A model generated the notes under the pieces. The model had not been told where the DNA came from and searched no databases. It saw nothing but the letters and a program-made list of their open reading frames with translations. A stretch of DNA of 64,000 nucleotides from assembly GCA_031548025.1 (NCBI GenBank), contig JAVBRM010000023.1, positions 73,446 through 137,445 of the forward strand, written 5' to 3'. The stretch is from UBA5239 sp031548025. Its GTDB lineage: Bacteria; Verrucomicrobiota; Lentisphaeria; Victivallales; Victivallaceae. Each line of letters begins with the position of its first letter. Position 1 is the stretch's first letter. The translations under genes were made by a program, and so were the position numbers. Positions 19,075 to 28,934 of the stretch are shown here, in pieces.

Positions 19075-19429
19075 ATACTCTACATTATAATAATCAGGAT
19101 TTTCCGCGAATATATAATATAATCCGTCAACAACAAGATATCAAGATAGCTTTGAAATAAAATAGGGGGAGCCCTGAAAAATTTGCAATTTGATGTCGGG
19201 ATGAGCAATTTTTTTTCGCCCGTCCTGTTCAAATTCTCTCTGGACCATAATTAAAATGCACGATTTGATGCAAAAACTTAACTTTTTATCTGTTTGCGGA
19301 ATTCCAGCACTTGACTAAACAAACTTGTCGATGTATTCTTCATTATGGAGCCCTCCTTTGGTTTCAGAGCATCGCAATATACTATTTCTTGCTGTATCTT
19401 TTTAACAAACATGAGGTTGCGTTCAGGTA
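19075..19429. other. Intergenic region between lepA and a divergent AraC gene
   Basis: This 355-base AT-rich divergent spacer must hold the promoters of lepA (minus) and the AraC-type gene (plus). TTGACG (19129-19124 on the minus strand) is a possible -35 element for lepA, but I see no well-spaced -10. No open frame with coding character, RNA gene or strong hairpin is visible. Confidence 0.5.
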
Positions 19430-20320
19430 ATGAGTCAGCAGACAGTAGAATTAAGACGAAATATCACAAAGAACAATTTTTTTTTGAATAATATTCCAGG
19501 ATTTGTACTGGTACGTCAAAAAGTTTTTTCCGATCCCCAACTCCATGCTCATGATTTTCATGAGCTGGTAATTGTGTTGGCCGGTTCCGGTTTCCATGTT
19601 TCTCAACAGGGTAAATTCGCCATCAACCGGGGAGATGTCTTTCTAACCCTTCCCGGGGTTGCCCATAGCTGTCAGGATTGCGTGGGGCTGGAAATCGCCG
19701 TGTTCATGTTTTATCCGGATCTGACGGGTTTCTCGTTCGAGCCGCTCCGGGATACCCCGGCGTTCCAGACTTTTTTTCAGACAACGCCTCATTTAGCCGA
19801 CTCGTTCCGTTTTCGTAATAAATTCTTCCTGGATTCCGATTCCCTGACTAGCATCAATCACCTTTTGAAGCAAATCGAATTGGAACAGAGTGCCAAGCGT
19901 CCGGATTGGTGTTTTGCCGCCAACTCTCTTTTCATGCATTTATTGTTGCTTCTGCTGCGTCTGGTTTTCCAGAACCGCCAGGAGGAATACCGGGAACTTC
20001 TGTTGATGAATCAGATCCTGCAATTCATCAATGCCAACTATATGAATCGTATCAGTTCGGGTACTCTGGCCAAAAAGTTTGCTTTGTCGGAAAGAACGCT
20101 GGAAAGGATTTTCAAAAAGATGCTGAACACCACTCCCTGTTCCTATATCGGAGAGTTGCGGTTATGCAAAAGCCAGGAATTTCTGGAAGACTTCAAATAT
20201 TCCATAACCGAGGTCGCCTACAATGCCGGTTTTACCGATAATTGTTATTTTTCCAAATGCTTTTCCGTCCGGTTTGGCGAATCTCCCCGAGCTTATCGAA
20301 ATCGTTTTCGGAAAAATTGA
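19430..20320 (+). CDS. AraC-family transcriptional regulator
   Basis: A 296-residue protein. The N-terminal 130 residues form a cupin-like sensing domain (DFHELVIVLAGSGFHVSQQG then INRGDVFLTLPGVAHS). The C-terminal part has two helix-turn-helix motifs of the AraC/XylS type: SSGTLAKKFALSERTLERIF and ITEVAYNAGFTDNCYFSKCF, ending FGESPRAYRNRFRK. It is probably a sugar-responsive activator. It converges on the minus-strand GH106-like gene with only two bases between the stop codons, so its target is more likely that locus or one nearby than itself. Confidence 0.9.
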   Translation: MSQQTVELRRNITKNNFFLNNIPGFVLVRQKVFSDPQLHAHDFHELVIVLAGSGFHVSQQGKFAINRGDVFLTLPGVAHSCQDCVGLEIAVFMFYPDLTGFSFEPLRDTPAFQTFFQTTPHLADSFRFRNKFFLDSDSLTSINHLLKQIELEQSAKRPDWCFAANSLFMHLLLLLLRLVFQNRQEEYRELLLMNQILQFINANYMNRISSGTLAKKFALSERTLERIFKKMLNTTPCSYIGELRLCKSQEFLEDFKYSITEVAYNAGFTDNCYFSKCFSVRFGESPRAYRNRFRKN

Positions 20321-20322
20321 GA

Positions 20323-23220
20323 TCAAGACCGGATCAGAATTTCCGGCGCGGCAAAGATTCCGAACCCGGGAAGCTGGAATGATTCAGGCGATAAAACGGA
20401 TCCCATTGGACGCCAGGCGGTCAACATACCGTGCTGGACTCCTTCCCAGCGATGTGGACCAAAGAAATTTTGAGCCGTATTCACTATGATAAGTTTTATA
20501 TGATTTTTTCCTTTCCTCAGGAGTCCGGACACCGGAAATTCCCACGGACCGCCATAAAGAGCCGGCAGCTCGATTCCGTTGACGACAGCTTTCACCACGC
20601 CTTCTGCTTCCGAAACCCACAGAAACATCCTATCATGTCCCGGACAAGAAAAAAGCTCAAAATCGGTCTCATAATAAAAGTCCCCCCAATAAAAAGGATA
20701 GCCGCTTTCAGCCAGATTGCCAAAAGTAAGCGGTTGTTCGCGGAAAAATATTTCCGTTTCTTCGCGATGTGTGGCGACCTGAAAATTTCCAGCCAGATAC
20801 AGGCACTCCAGGCGTGGAGCCAGGTTACGGAAATCAATCCGGTTGGTCCCGGCTTTAAGCAAAGCAGCAATCTCATATCCGGTCAACTCCTGCGTAGCGG
20901 AATGCTTCATCACAGCGCACCCATGGAGTGGTTGTCCATTAACCGTGACACGGTCAATGTTTCCCGGCTCGAACAGTAAAATCACGGAATCGATTTTTCC
21001 CGGCAGGTTGAAAGTCGAATAAAAAACGGAATGCAGCGGCAAATTGAAATAACGCATGGAGCTGAACCGCAGCCGGACCCCATTTGAATTTACCGCGTGA
21101 TCCACCACCAGAATATTATCCTGTGCCGGCGTAATTTTCCAGCTTCCGCCAATCGCGATACGTTTTATTACCGGGGCTGTTGAAAATAGAGTTTCGCCGA
21201 TTTCTTTGACCGGAGCATCCACGGTACCGGCGGGAAGCCAGTGACAGGAATGAAACTCACGCAGGACAAATACCTCGGGAACCCGGCCATTCCGCCTCAC
21301 CAGCGTACCGGTAAGAGGATCGAAAAGTTCATACCCCGGCTTTTTGACTTTGACGGTTTGCGATTTTCCGCTGAAATTAACCAGAAAATATTCTTGATTT
21401 TCATTCATGATACGGGTATTAAGCAGAATTTCATCCGTACTGCAGCCGTCAGCCGGTTCGAATTCGAGTGACGGAGTAAATAAATCGGCTCGCATGGCTT
21501 TGCAATCAGGCACAATCACGGAATTTCGCCACCGGCCCCCTTCTCCGATTCTGATAATACGCCCTCCGTTCGCGTCAAAAATATCCAGCAACTCCAGGAC
21601 TTTGGCGCTCAGCGTCAGGACATCCGGGAGAATTACAGTTCGATATGAAGCATTGCCCACCTGGAAAACCGCATTATCGACCAGCCCGTGGCGTTCTATG
21701 ATTTCCTCGCTGCCGAATTCATAATCGACATGGAAATTCTGTAGTTTCAGGCATAATTCGGAAATCAGATCGGTATAATATTGAACTGTGCGCTCTCCAT
21801 GAATGGGGCAGACCGGTCGATATCGGTTATCACGCACCGTGCCGTTCAGGAGCAGCCATAGTGACCGAATGGGATAAACGATCAAAGTGCCGGCATCAAC
21901 TCGCCCGCGGGTCAGTAAACTCAACGAACGGGTGATTGAACGCTGAAGTTCACGGTTGTAACGGTAGTACGGCTGTTGAAAAAAATAGCTTGCCGGATTA
22001 TCGCGCTTGGTCTCTCCGGCAGTGGAATAACTGCAGGCGTGCGGCACAATGACATTGATTCCCAGTCCGAGTTGCACCTGGAGTTGCGCTATTTGAGCGG
22101 CAACCGGTACCCCCCAGCCAAGGGAGGTCAGCACTTCGGAGGAGCAGCGGCCATTTTTAAGTTGTGAAGCTACCGACGAAGCCTTTTTGCAAAGCACCAG
22201 CATGGGAAAACCCGTCTGGTCACTGATCCTCCCCCACACGGAGTTTACCGGCGTACTCAGATACCGCATAGTATGGTTGCCCGCCAGGAAATCGTCCACT
22301 CCCGGAACATCCAGGACTTCATAAAAGGCCATGGGATCGGTATAGTTATTGACCTCCACCAACATGGGGCCTTCGTCGCCGGAAAGATGCCCTGTCAGGA
22401 GCAAACCATGGCGATGACACCATTCGGCCATCGGTTCGACGAAATTTTCAATAAACATCCGGAGCAATGTTTTGCGGTAATCGATGCGGACTTTCGAGGC
22501 ATTTTCCAGATCCTCCACCAGCTTCGGCAGGTTCTCCAGCAGCGAGTAACCGTGCTCACTTACGAATTCATCCTCCAAACCGGGCGTATAGGAAAAATGC
22601 GGACCGGAACGGAGCATGTGGTTCAGGTCGTCCGTATAAAACATCGTGATGGGATTTCCGAAGAATTCGCCAAGCGCGGCGGCATACTTTTCGTGCGTCA
22701 TCCGCAAAAATTCTTCGCATACTTCCCGGTTCAAATAATCGATCATTCCCATATGGGGATTCAAGGACAGGGAAAAAGCCAGGACTTCGGCATTCGGCGG
22801 CAGCTCGGCCGGATTCACCGCGCGGGACAAATCCCGGTACGCAAACGCTCTTACCAGAGCCGGATCGGCTGCCGCTTCCGAGGCTGTTTGCCGGGCAAAA
22901 CTCAAGGCTTTCTGACGATAGAACTCCCCTCTGGCGGGGAGACGTCCGCCGGCTTGCCCGCTGGGGAATCCGTCATCGTCATAAATCCAGATTTCCAGCC
23001 CCAAACGGCGGGCTTCGACACAGGCGAAACGAACCAGTGCCAGCCAGCGTTCAGACATATATTCCGTTTTATTTCCCGACCGCGCATGGATCGCCATTCC
23101 CCGCAGACCGCCTTCGTTCGCCAACCTCAACTGACGAACGATTTCATCTTCATTCTGATCTCCGTTCCAGAACCAGAACGGTACTGCGGAAAACGGTTTT
23201 TCGTCCAAACCGGAAGCCAT
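20323..23220 (-). CDS. GH106-like glycoside hydrolase (alpha-L-rhamnosidase-type)
   Basis: A 965-residue protein; AGGAGG precedes the ATG by 8 bases. The N-terminal AVPFWFWNGDQNEDEIVRQL, GGLRGMAIHARSG and IWIYDDDGFPSGQAGGRL match the TIM barrel of GH106 alpha-L-rhamnosidases and related uncharacterised glycosidases. The centre has TGHLSGDEGPML, possibly contributing catalytic acids. The C-terminal 300 residues are beta-sandwich-like with a galactose-binding-type end (WKITPAQDN; MFLWVSEAEGVVKAVVNG). No signal peptide is obvious, unusual for such a large glycosidase, so it may act in the cytoplasm or be exported by another route. It lies 12 bases after a CBM9-type glycosidase gene in one operon. 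Confidence 0.7.
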   Translation of the reverse strand: MASGLDEKPFSAVPFWFWNGDQNEDEIVRQLRLANEGGLRGMAIHARSGNKTEYMSERWLALVRFACVEARRLGLEIWIYDDDGFPSGQAGGRLPARGEFYRQKALSFARQTASEAAADPALVRAFAYRDLSRAVNPAELPPNAEVLAFSLSLNPHMGMIDYLNREVCEEFLRMTHEKYAAALGEFFGNPITMFYTDDLNHMLRSGPHFSYTPGLEDEFVSEHGYSLLENLPKLVEDLENASKVRIDYRKTLLRMFIENFVEPMAEWCHRHGLLLTGHLSGDEGPMLVEVNNYTDPMAFYEVLDVPGVDDFLAGNHTMRYLSTPVNSVWGRISDQTGFPMLVLCKKASSVASQLKNGRCSSEVLTSLGWGVPVAAQIAQLQVQLGLGINVIVPHACSYSTAGETKRDNPASYFFQQPYYRYNRELQRSITRSLSLLTRGRVDAGTLIVYPIRSLWLLLNGTVRDNRYRPVCPIHGERTVQYYTDLISELCLKLQNFHVDYEFGSEEIIERHGLVDNAVFQVGNASYRTVILPDVLTLSAKVLELLDIFDANGGRIIRIGEGGRWRNSVIVPDCKAMRADLFTPSLEFEPADGCSTDEILLNTRIMNENQEYFLVNFSGKSQTVKVKKPGYELFDPLTGTLVRRNGRVPEVFVLREFHSCHWLPAGTVDAPVKEIGETLFSTAPVIKRIAIGGSWKITPAQDNILVVDHAVNSNGVRLRFSSMRYFNLPLHSVFYSTFNLPGKIDSVILLFEPGNIDRVTVNGQPLHGCAVMKHSATQELTGYEIAALLKAGTNRIDFRNLAPRLECLYLAGNFQVATHREETEIFFREQPLTFGNLAESGYPFYWGDFYYETDFELFSCPGHDRMFLWVSEAEGVVKAVVNGIELPALYGGPWEFPVSGLLRKGKNHIKLIIVNTAQNFFGPHRWEGVQHGMLTAWRPMGSVLSPESFQLPGFGIFAAPEILIRS

Positions 23221-23232
23221 GTCATAAACCTC

Positions 23233-26200
23233 CTATCTGGGAGTTATTTTGTAAACATGACGCTGGAATCCCAGCCAGGTGTCTTCCAGGCTATCCCCCT
23301 GCAGCGGCAGGTTTCTGTCCTCAAACAGTACCTCGGCATTTTTAACCGCCGGTATGGCGGAGAGGTCGAAGCGGGCACGGATTGGCGAACGGGATTCATT
23401 GACCGTTATCAAATAAAGTGCGCCGTCATATTTCTTCAGCGTGAAACGGATATCCGGAGAAGCGGTCGCAATCTTCGGCACTTCTTCCAGAGAAATCAGC
23501 GGATCCTGAATCTGCCGGATTTCCTTGAAAAGCTGTTTTATTTTTTCGAATGACGACGGAGCTTTCGGGAAAGACGCCCAGTATGCGATGGCGCGGCACC
23601 CGTTGATCAGACAAATGTAAGTTTGATATTCCTGTTCCTGCGGCAGAATATCGCGGCTCGTATGATATCCATAGCCGGCAACAAAAGGAATAGCCCATCC
23701 CGGACGCCCTTCTTTCTCGCCCATTTTCATCAAGGTCCTGGAATAATTGTTCCAAAGCTGGACATTGCCGTTCGGAGGCCAGGCATAATAATCCAAGGTA
23801 GGTATGTCGCCGGGCCATTCAAGCCCTTTCTGGACCATATAATTCATGCCATGGGAATTGTCCAGCAAAACCGCCGGGCGGTACGGATCGGCCTCTCTGA
23901 CCAAGTCGATATCGCTGAGAATTTTTCCCGGATCTTTCTGCCCGAGCGATCCGGCGAATGCTTCGTCGTAAGTATACCATGTCAGTATGGCCGGATGCGC
24001 TTTGTATTTACTGATGACGTCCAACTCCATGTTGCCGTCTTTTCTGTTTCGTATATCCAGCTCGAACATGACCCCGTGTTTTTTTCCGGCCTCAAGAACC
24101 GCATCCGAAATCTTGGTATAGGAATGGATGAAATTTACTCCGCCTTCCGCCAGGAATTCAATCAGTTCCGGAGTCAGGTTTCCTTCCCAGAAGAAACCGA
24201 GTGGCAGATACGGCTTTCCGTTTATCAGGGTAATCCGGCGAAAACGATCGATTTTCACTTCATTTTTCGAGGGAGCCAATTTGCTGAACGGAATTTCAGC
24301 GACGGCAATTTCTTTTCCGTCTTCAATCAAACGGCACGATGCCTTATACTTTCCGTTTTTCCATTCTCCAACAGGCAATTTTGCTTCGAACCGGCCATTT
24401 CGAATCGGCAAGGCAGTGCGGTACACGCTGTTTCCTTCCCCATCCCGAATTTCAGTCTCCAATTTCGACCGGGCCTGCAGTTCGGAATTGGCTCCGGTCG
24501 TCCCCTGCAGCAGCAGTGTTTCTTCCGAGGTGCAATAATTGTATTGGGTCAGGATGGAGAGCAGATTGCCGGCGGAAAGTGTCGTTTTCGCGGAAGACAC
24601 TTCACGCTCGCCATCGGCAAGCGCCATTTCGATGGTGAAACGTTCCGTCTGACTTCCCGGTACCATCCCCAGCACGACCCTGCTTTCCTGTTTATCGGCA
24701 AGATCGACTTGTTTTTGGAAAGCAAGAGCTTTTCCGCTTTCCTCCGAAACCACTTTGATCTCCAGGTTTGCGCTGACTTTGGCACCGGTATTGTTGAATA
24801 CGATCGCGGAAAGTTCATTTTTTCCGGCCCCCGCATATTGCAGGACGGGATCTTTAATTCCGGCAATGAAACGCTTCTGGATATCCGAACGGATTTCAAG
24901 CTGCCCGAAGCGAAGCGGTACATGAAACCCGCCGTACGTCGGCGCCCAGGTGGAAATTTCGCCCTTCCGCGGATTGTTCCGGCAGATATTGAAACCCCAG
25001 AGATCGGTATTGTTGTGGTCGATATTCATATCGCTGAACGGCAGAAACAGTTCGGCAGTCCAGCCGGAACCATCCTTTTTACGCGCGGTCTTGACTTGCC
25101 ACTTGCCGTTCCAGTTGACGTCGCCGATATTGTTGTCATACTGCACGCCGTCCACATTGAATGCCAGTTGATGATAAGTGGCTCGGGTCAGCTTGGAATC
25201 GATGAACAATTCAATCGACGGATCGCCCCAGACATATTCGTCCCGCCTGGTTTTCTTGCATTTGATTTGGTCGGAGCCCGCCTCATCCGCATCGATGCCG
25301 ATCCAGATTCCCGCCGCGGTATAAAAGATTCTTGCTGATGTTTTCTCCTGCGGTTCTCTTCCGCTCGTAGTATTTAACGAAACGGGAGGAACTTTTCCCC
25401 AGACCGGATCATTGAGCAACCCATCCATGACCGGGGATTCTTCGATAAACGGCGTTTTATGCACCGGAACCTCATAAAGCGGTTTGTCCGGATTTCCTTC
25501 ATGCGTGGCGAGACGCCGTTCCGCATTGGCGAGCTGGAACGGGGTGGGTTTTTCGCCGGGCTCCAGCTGAACGGCATCAATCCAGTATGTTCCCTTGCTG
25601 TAAGGAATAAACATCAGCGGACCATTCCCGGTCGCAGTAGGAGTAAATGTCAATTCATAGCGTTGCCAATCGGTTGTAAGGGTCATGAGTTTTTCATTTT
25701 TCGCTCCCCCGGGAGCCCCGAACCCTCTCATCATGATTTTCATTTCCGGCGCATCGGATTTCATATAGGCGGAAAGGGTATAGACTGTATCCTTTTTTTC
25801 CCGTTGAAAACAGCTCCAAAGCGTATAGGAAAGCTTAGCCTTGCCGTTTTCCGTATTGACGATGCGCAAACTCCGCTGACCATGAAACGCGGTCGAGCTA
25901 TCCGAGCCGAAACGTTTGACCCATTCCGTATTATATTTGACTATCACCTCCGGTTCGACGAGTCCCCACGCCGGCACTCCCCAGTAGTCAGGCAGCCCGT
26001 CCAAAGTACATTGCTCAAAACTGGCGTTGAGAACCGAATTCGGTGAATTTCCGGTATCCGCTTTCAGCTCCGGATCTTTTTCGCTCTCGAGTATTTTCAG
26101 CGAAAAATCCATGATTTCAAGCTGGCTGTAATAAACATAGAAAGTGAATTTATCCGTTTTTTCCGGTAAATCTTTTCTTTCCGCTACGAGTTCATTGTTG

Positions 26201-26667
26201 ATCCTGATCGCCAGGGACGGCCCCTTGACGGTAATCAGGAAATCGGTCCATTCGGCGTCTTCTCCGATGCCGATTTCCCGCTGAAACATTTTCCCGAACC
26301 CGGTATGGATCTTTCGCTCGGGAATCTGCTGAACCAGGAGCTTCCCGCGAGTATAAATGGAAACACCATTGCGCGGCGAAAAACCGAAATGCTGATCTTT
26401 CGGATTCTGCCCGAGCTTGCGAACCCGGAACTGGACCTCATAATCCCCCAGGTCATTCCGCTCGATGGCAAATCCGCTCAAACCTTTTTCCCGGTGGTCC
26501 GGACTCCGGAGAATGCCGTGGTCTGTTTTCCAGTTCGGATTATTGAACTTGATTTCTTTCGGCAGAGCCGTACCCGAAAAATCGGGAATGATGAGCGCCG
26601 GCGCATCCTGCGCATAAATCGCTCCCGCAATCAACAGGGCGGGAATCATAAGTTTCAGAAAAGACAT
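23233..26667 (-). CDS. Secreted multimodular carbohydrate-active protein (CBM9-like and TIM-barrel domains)
   Basis: A 1144-residue protein with signal peptide MSFLKLMIPALLIAGAIYAQ and AAGGAG 9 bases before the ATG. Order of parts: a concanavalin-like sandwich (about 25-205, SGFAIERNDLGDYEVQFRVR); a CBM4/9-like module (about 210-385, VLNASFEQCTLDGLPDYWG); a CBM9-type domain (about 405-610, SPVMDGLLNDPVWG and EDPSIELFID-like WGDPSIELFIDSK); a linker Ig-like region; and a C-terminal TIM-barrel (about 830-1100) opening with ITLINGKPYLPLGFFWEG, with WYTYDEAFAG offering a candidate catalytic acid. It probably binds and cleaves a complex plant or mucin glycan. It is cotranscribed with the GH106-like gene downstream. 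Confidence 0.7.
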   Translation of the reverse strand: MSFLKLMIPALLIAGAIYAQDAPALIIPDFSGTALPKEIKFNNPNWKTDHGILRSPDHREKGLSGFAIERNDLGDYEVQFRVRKLGQNPKDQHFGFSPRNGVSIYTRGKLLVQQIPERKIHTGFGKMFQREIGIGEDAEWTDFLITVKGPSLAIRINNELVAERKDLPEKTDKFTFYVYYSQLEIMDFSLKILESEKDPELKADTGNSPNSVLNASFEQCTLDGLPDYWGVPAWGLVEPEVIVKYNTEWVKRFGSDSSTAFHGQRSLRIVNTENGKAKLSYTLWSCFQREKKDTVYTLSAYMKSDAPEMKIMMRGFGAPGGAKNEKLMTLTTDWQRYELTFTPTATGNGPLMFIPYSKGTYWIDAVQLEPGEKPTPFQLANAERRLATHEGNPDKPLYEVPVHKTPFIEESPVMDGLLNDPVWGKVPPVSLNTTSGREPQEKTSARIFYTAAGIWIGIDADEAGSDQIKCKKTRRDEYVWGDPSIELFIDSKLTRATYHQLAFNVDGVQYDNNIGDVNWNGKWQVKTARKKDGSGWTAELFLPFSDMNIDHNNTDLWGFNICRNNPRKGEISTWAPTYGGFHVPLRFGQLEIRSDIQKRFIAGIKDPVLQYAGAGKNELSAIVFNNTGAKVSANLEIKVVSEESGKALAFQKQVDLADKQESRVVLGMVPGSQTERFTIEMALADGEREVSSAKTTLSAGNLLSILTQYNYCTSEETLLLQGTTGANSELQARSKLETEIRDGEGNSVYRTALPIRNGRFEAKLPVGEWKNGKYKASCRLIEDGKEIAVAEIPFSKLAPSKNEVKIDRFRRITLINGKPYLPLGFFWEGNLTPELIEFLAEGGVNFIHSYTKISDAVLEAGKKHGVMFELDIRNRKDGNMELDVISKYKAHPAILTWYTYDEAFAGSLGQKDPGKILSDIDLVREADPYRPAVLLDNSHGMNYMVQKGLEWPGDIPTLDYYAWPPNGNVQLWNNYSRTLMKMGEKEGRPGWAIPFVAGYGYHTSRDILPQEQEYQTYICLINGCRAIAYWASFPKAPSSFEKIKQLFKEIRQIQDPLISLEEVPKIATASPDIRFTLKKYDGALYLITVNESRSPIRARFDLSAIPAVKNAEVLFEDRNLPLQGDSLEDTWLGFQRHVYKITPR

Positions 26668-26694
26668 ACTATGTTCTCCTTTATTCTGGTTTTA

Positions 26695-26852
26695 GGGAGT
26701 TGGAAATTGCTGAAATACCGTTGATTTTCAAAAGATTCCCGAGTGATTTTTCGTTGAATTTGTGAGGAGCATAACGAGTTATGTAACGAACAAATCCGGC
26801 AAAAAGCACCGGGAAGATTCGAAAATTGGTATTTCAGCATTTTCTGACTCCC
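26695..26852. mobile_element. 158-bp palindromic element (MITE- or REP-like)
   Basis: The whole segment is an imperfect palindrome. The ends GGGAGT and ACTCCC match, TGCTGAAATACC (26708-26719) matches GGTATTTCAGCA (26828-26839), and AAGATTCCCG pairs with CGGGAAGATT. The centre is CATAACGAGTTATG at about 26770-26783. Full-length inverted symmetry with about 80 percent arm identity is what a miniature inverted-repeat element or large REP-type hairpin would show. It sits between the pseudopilin gene and the CBM9-type gene and would fold into one long hairpin in the transcript, so it may also affect read-through. No transposase is nearby. Confidence 0.75.
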
Positions 26853-26865
26853 TTAGATTAATGAA

Positions 26866-27675
26866 TTATGGAATCCATTTCGGATTCGGGCACCAATTCT
26901 GAATGGTCCATGGCTTCGTCCCGGCGGGATTATGCACATGGCCCAAATATGAGTTGAGCGGCAGATACGTGACCGAACCGTCGAGGCGTCCGAAATTGCT
27001 TCCGTTGCTGTGCCCGAATCCATGAAGCGGAAAACGGCTGGAATCATATCCCATGAAATCGCCGTTATGCGCGGTCAAATAGCCGAACGCGGCATTGCTG
27101 GAAGAAAATACTCCACCGGAGCGCCGGAGCAAACCACCGCCCCAAAGATGACCGCGCGGCGTATTCACCACACAGGAAAAATAGATACAGTTATTTTTTA
27201 TCTTTCCGGCTTTCTGGCCGGTCGGATATCCTTGGATCATCAGATCAGACCTTCGCGAAAGCCATGAGGTCGGAGCATTGAGGGCGTACGAGAGCGGGGT
27301 ATAATACGAATAACGTATCGTATCATCGGAGGCGCAGCGGAACATCTTGTCCGCACTGCCGGCATAACTCCAAACCAAGCCATGCCAGCGCTCCAGGGAT
27401 TCAGGCTCCTCATCATTGGTGATCCCGGTGTTGTAATACGTAACCAGAACCGTATCGTCATAATCCGCGATATAACCGATACCTCCCGCCGTCAGGTTTT
27501 TCAGATTGGAAATACAACTGATGGCTCGCGCTTTCAGCCGGGCTTTGTTCAAGGCAGGCAGCAGCAGCGCTGCCAGAATCATAATAATAGCAATCACGAT
27601 CAAGAGTTCGACGAGTGTGAAAAAATCTTTTCCGGGAGTCATTTTTATTTTTCTATTCAGGCTCAATTTATTCAT
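26866..27675 (-). CDS. Prepilin-type N-terminal cleavage/methylation protein (pseudopilin, H-x-DG type)
   Basis: About 269 residues with the pilin-like signal DFFTLVELLIVIAIIMIL followed by AALLLPALNKARLKARAIS; Glu+5 is present and the residue before the first mature Phe is Asp or Phe, not Gly. The C-terminal HGFGHSNGSNFGRLDGSVTY is the H-x-DG motif. The start is uncertain: 27675 (MNKLSLNRK) lies only one or two bases after AAGGAG, while ATGs at 27699 and 27642 are also possible. It stands upstream of the palindromic element and two carbohydrate-active genes on the same strand, repeating the pseudopilin-next-to-glycosidase arrangement. Confidence 0.8.
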   Translation of the reverse strand: MNKLSLNRKIKMTPGKDFFTLVELLIVIAIIMILAALLLPALNKARLKARAISCISNLKNLTAGGIGYIADYDDTVLVTYYNTGITNDEEPESLERWHGLVWSYAGSADKMFRCASDDTIRYSYYTPLSYALNAPTSWLSRRSDLMIQGYPTGQKAGKIKNNCIYFSCVVNTPRGHLWGGGLLRRSGGVFSSSNAAFGYLTAHNGDFMGYDSSRFPLHGFGHSNGSNFGRLDGSVTYLPLNSYLGHVHNPAGTKPWTIQNWCPNPKWIP

Positions 27676-27708
27676 TCTCCTTGCTGCTTTTATTTGCATT
27701 CGGTGAAC

Positions 27709-28725
27709 TCACATCAAAACCTCATCCGGCACTTCCAGATCCGAGGCCAGAACTCCTTTCCTTCCTCTGTCACTCCAGCCTTCGCGGAAAATCTTCCACG
27801 GCGTCCGCTTGCGAAACGGAAAGGCGAATTTCTTTTTCAAGCGGCCGGTTTTCTCCAGATGAATATAACACTCGCGCATACATCCGAGTCCCCCCTCCAA
27901 AGCCGACATATGCCGGTTGTACGGCATGATATTTTCCACAACGGCCAGACGTCCCCAGTCACTCCCGAGTTCTTCATAAGCCCTGAAATCTTTCGGCAGA
28001 AACGGATTATACTCGGGATTGCCGCCGCGATAGGCCAGAGTGCATTTGTCCAGATCGATCTTCGCGAATTCAATCTTGTGTCCGGCAACGATGCAAGTAT
28101 CGCTCTCGTCCGCGGATATCGCACTGCCGGTACAGCCGCGCACACAGCATTGACAACGGTCGCAAATAGGCCCCTCGAAAATAGGGTCCGGTTCAAGTTC
28201 CGCATCCGTGAGAATCGTGACAAAACGCTGAAGCGGTCCGAATTCAGGCGTGAGAAATACTTTGCTCCAGCCGAATTCGCCAAGTCCGCAGATGTAAGCC
28301 GCGATCCTCTGATCGATCATGATATCGGGTGCCGGAAGCCCCTCGCGTACCGGAATCGCACGCTCCAGAACCCGTCCGTTCTGATCGACATTCTGCGCCA
28401 GTTGGATATTGGGATGCGGCACCGCTTCATAGCCGTGGTCTTCGATAAAACAGCAAAGCCGGCGCATGACTGACGGCGCAAAAACCTCATTGATCCCGGC
28501 ATAGCCCATGGTGGTATAGGGCGCAAAACAAGTCCCTTCCTCAATCCCCCGTAAATATCCGCGCGGAATACGAAACGCCAGCGAAATACAGCTTTTTGCC
28601 TCGGGAAAAATATAACGGGGGTCACGTTCCTTCGGAGCGCCGTCCCAGCGCTCCATACTGCCGATTCCGACCAGATCGGCGCCGAACTCTTTTGCCGCCC
28701 GCTTGATGTCTTTCGATGCAAACAT
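27709..28725 (-). CDS. 4Fe-4S binding protein, epoxyqueuosine reductase (QueG)-like
   Basis: A 338-residue protein with AAGGA 7 bases before the ATG. The N-terminal 190 residues resemble the cobalamin-binding module of QueG and reductive dehalogenases (IKRAAKEFGADLVGIGSMER). ICDRCQCCVRGCTGSAIS near residue 190 gives a C-x2-C-x2-C-x3-C cluster motif. The second ferredoxin-type cluster of true QueG is only partly present (CMRECYIHLEKTG). It lacks the HEAT-like C-terminus of QueG, so the substrate is probably not epoxyqueuosine. It may be cotranscribed with the pseudopilin downstream (start 34 bases after its stop); the functional link to the glycan locus is unclear. Confidence 0.65.
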   Translation of the reverse strand: MFASKDIKRAAKEFGADLVGIGSMERWDGAPKERDPRYIFPEAKSCISLAFRIPRGYLRGIEEGTCFAPYTTMGYAGINEVFAPSVMRRLCCFIEDHGYEAVPHPNIQLAQNVDQNGRVLERAIPVREGLPAPDIMIDQRIAAYICGLGEFGWSKVFLTPEFGPLQRFVTILTDAELEPDPIFEGPICDRCQCCVRGCTGSAISADESDTCIVAGHKIEFAKIDLDKCTLAYRGGNPEYNPFLPKDFRAYEELGSDWGRLAVVENIMPYNRHMSALEGGLGCMRECYIHLEKTGRLKKKFAFPFRKRTPWKIFREGWSDRGRKGVLASDLEVPDEVLM

Positions 28726-28934
28726 AGTAGATTCCTTTTTTACTTACATACTATTATAAGGCAAAAAAATAAAATATCTTTGAATTTCTCGACAAAATTT
28801 TGTATTTTTCCGACAAACAACAAATTTCCGGGACGTCAGATGACACTCCAGTCATTCTCTTTGTTTTTCAGCAGGGAAAAGAGTTTTTGCAGTTTTTCCA
28901 CGATCAACGGTTTCAGATTTGCGCTTCAAAAACG

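Noticed and set aside
17221..19122. A 633-residue plus-strand open frame
   Set aside because: It is exactly antisense to lepA, is very rich in His, Arg and Gln in the way of complementary-strand frames, and has no family motif.
23623..25338. A 571-residue plus-strand open frame
   Set aside because: It lies antisense to the CBM9-type glycosidase gene and has no start signal or recognisable domain.
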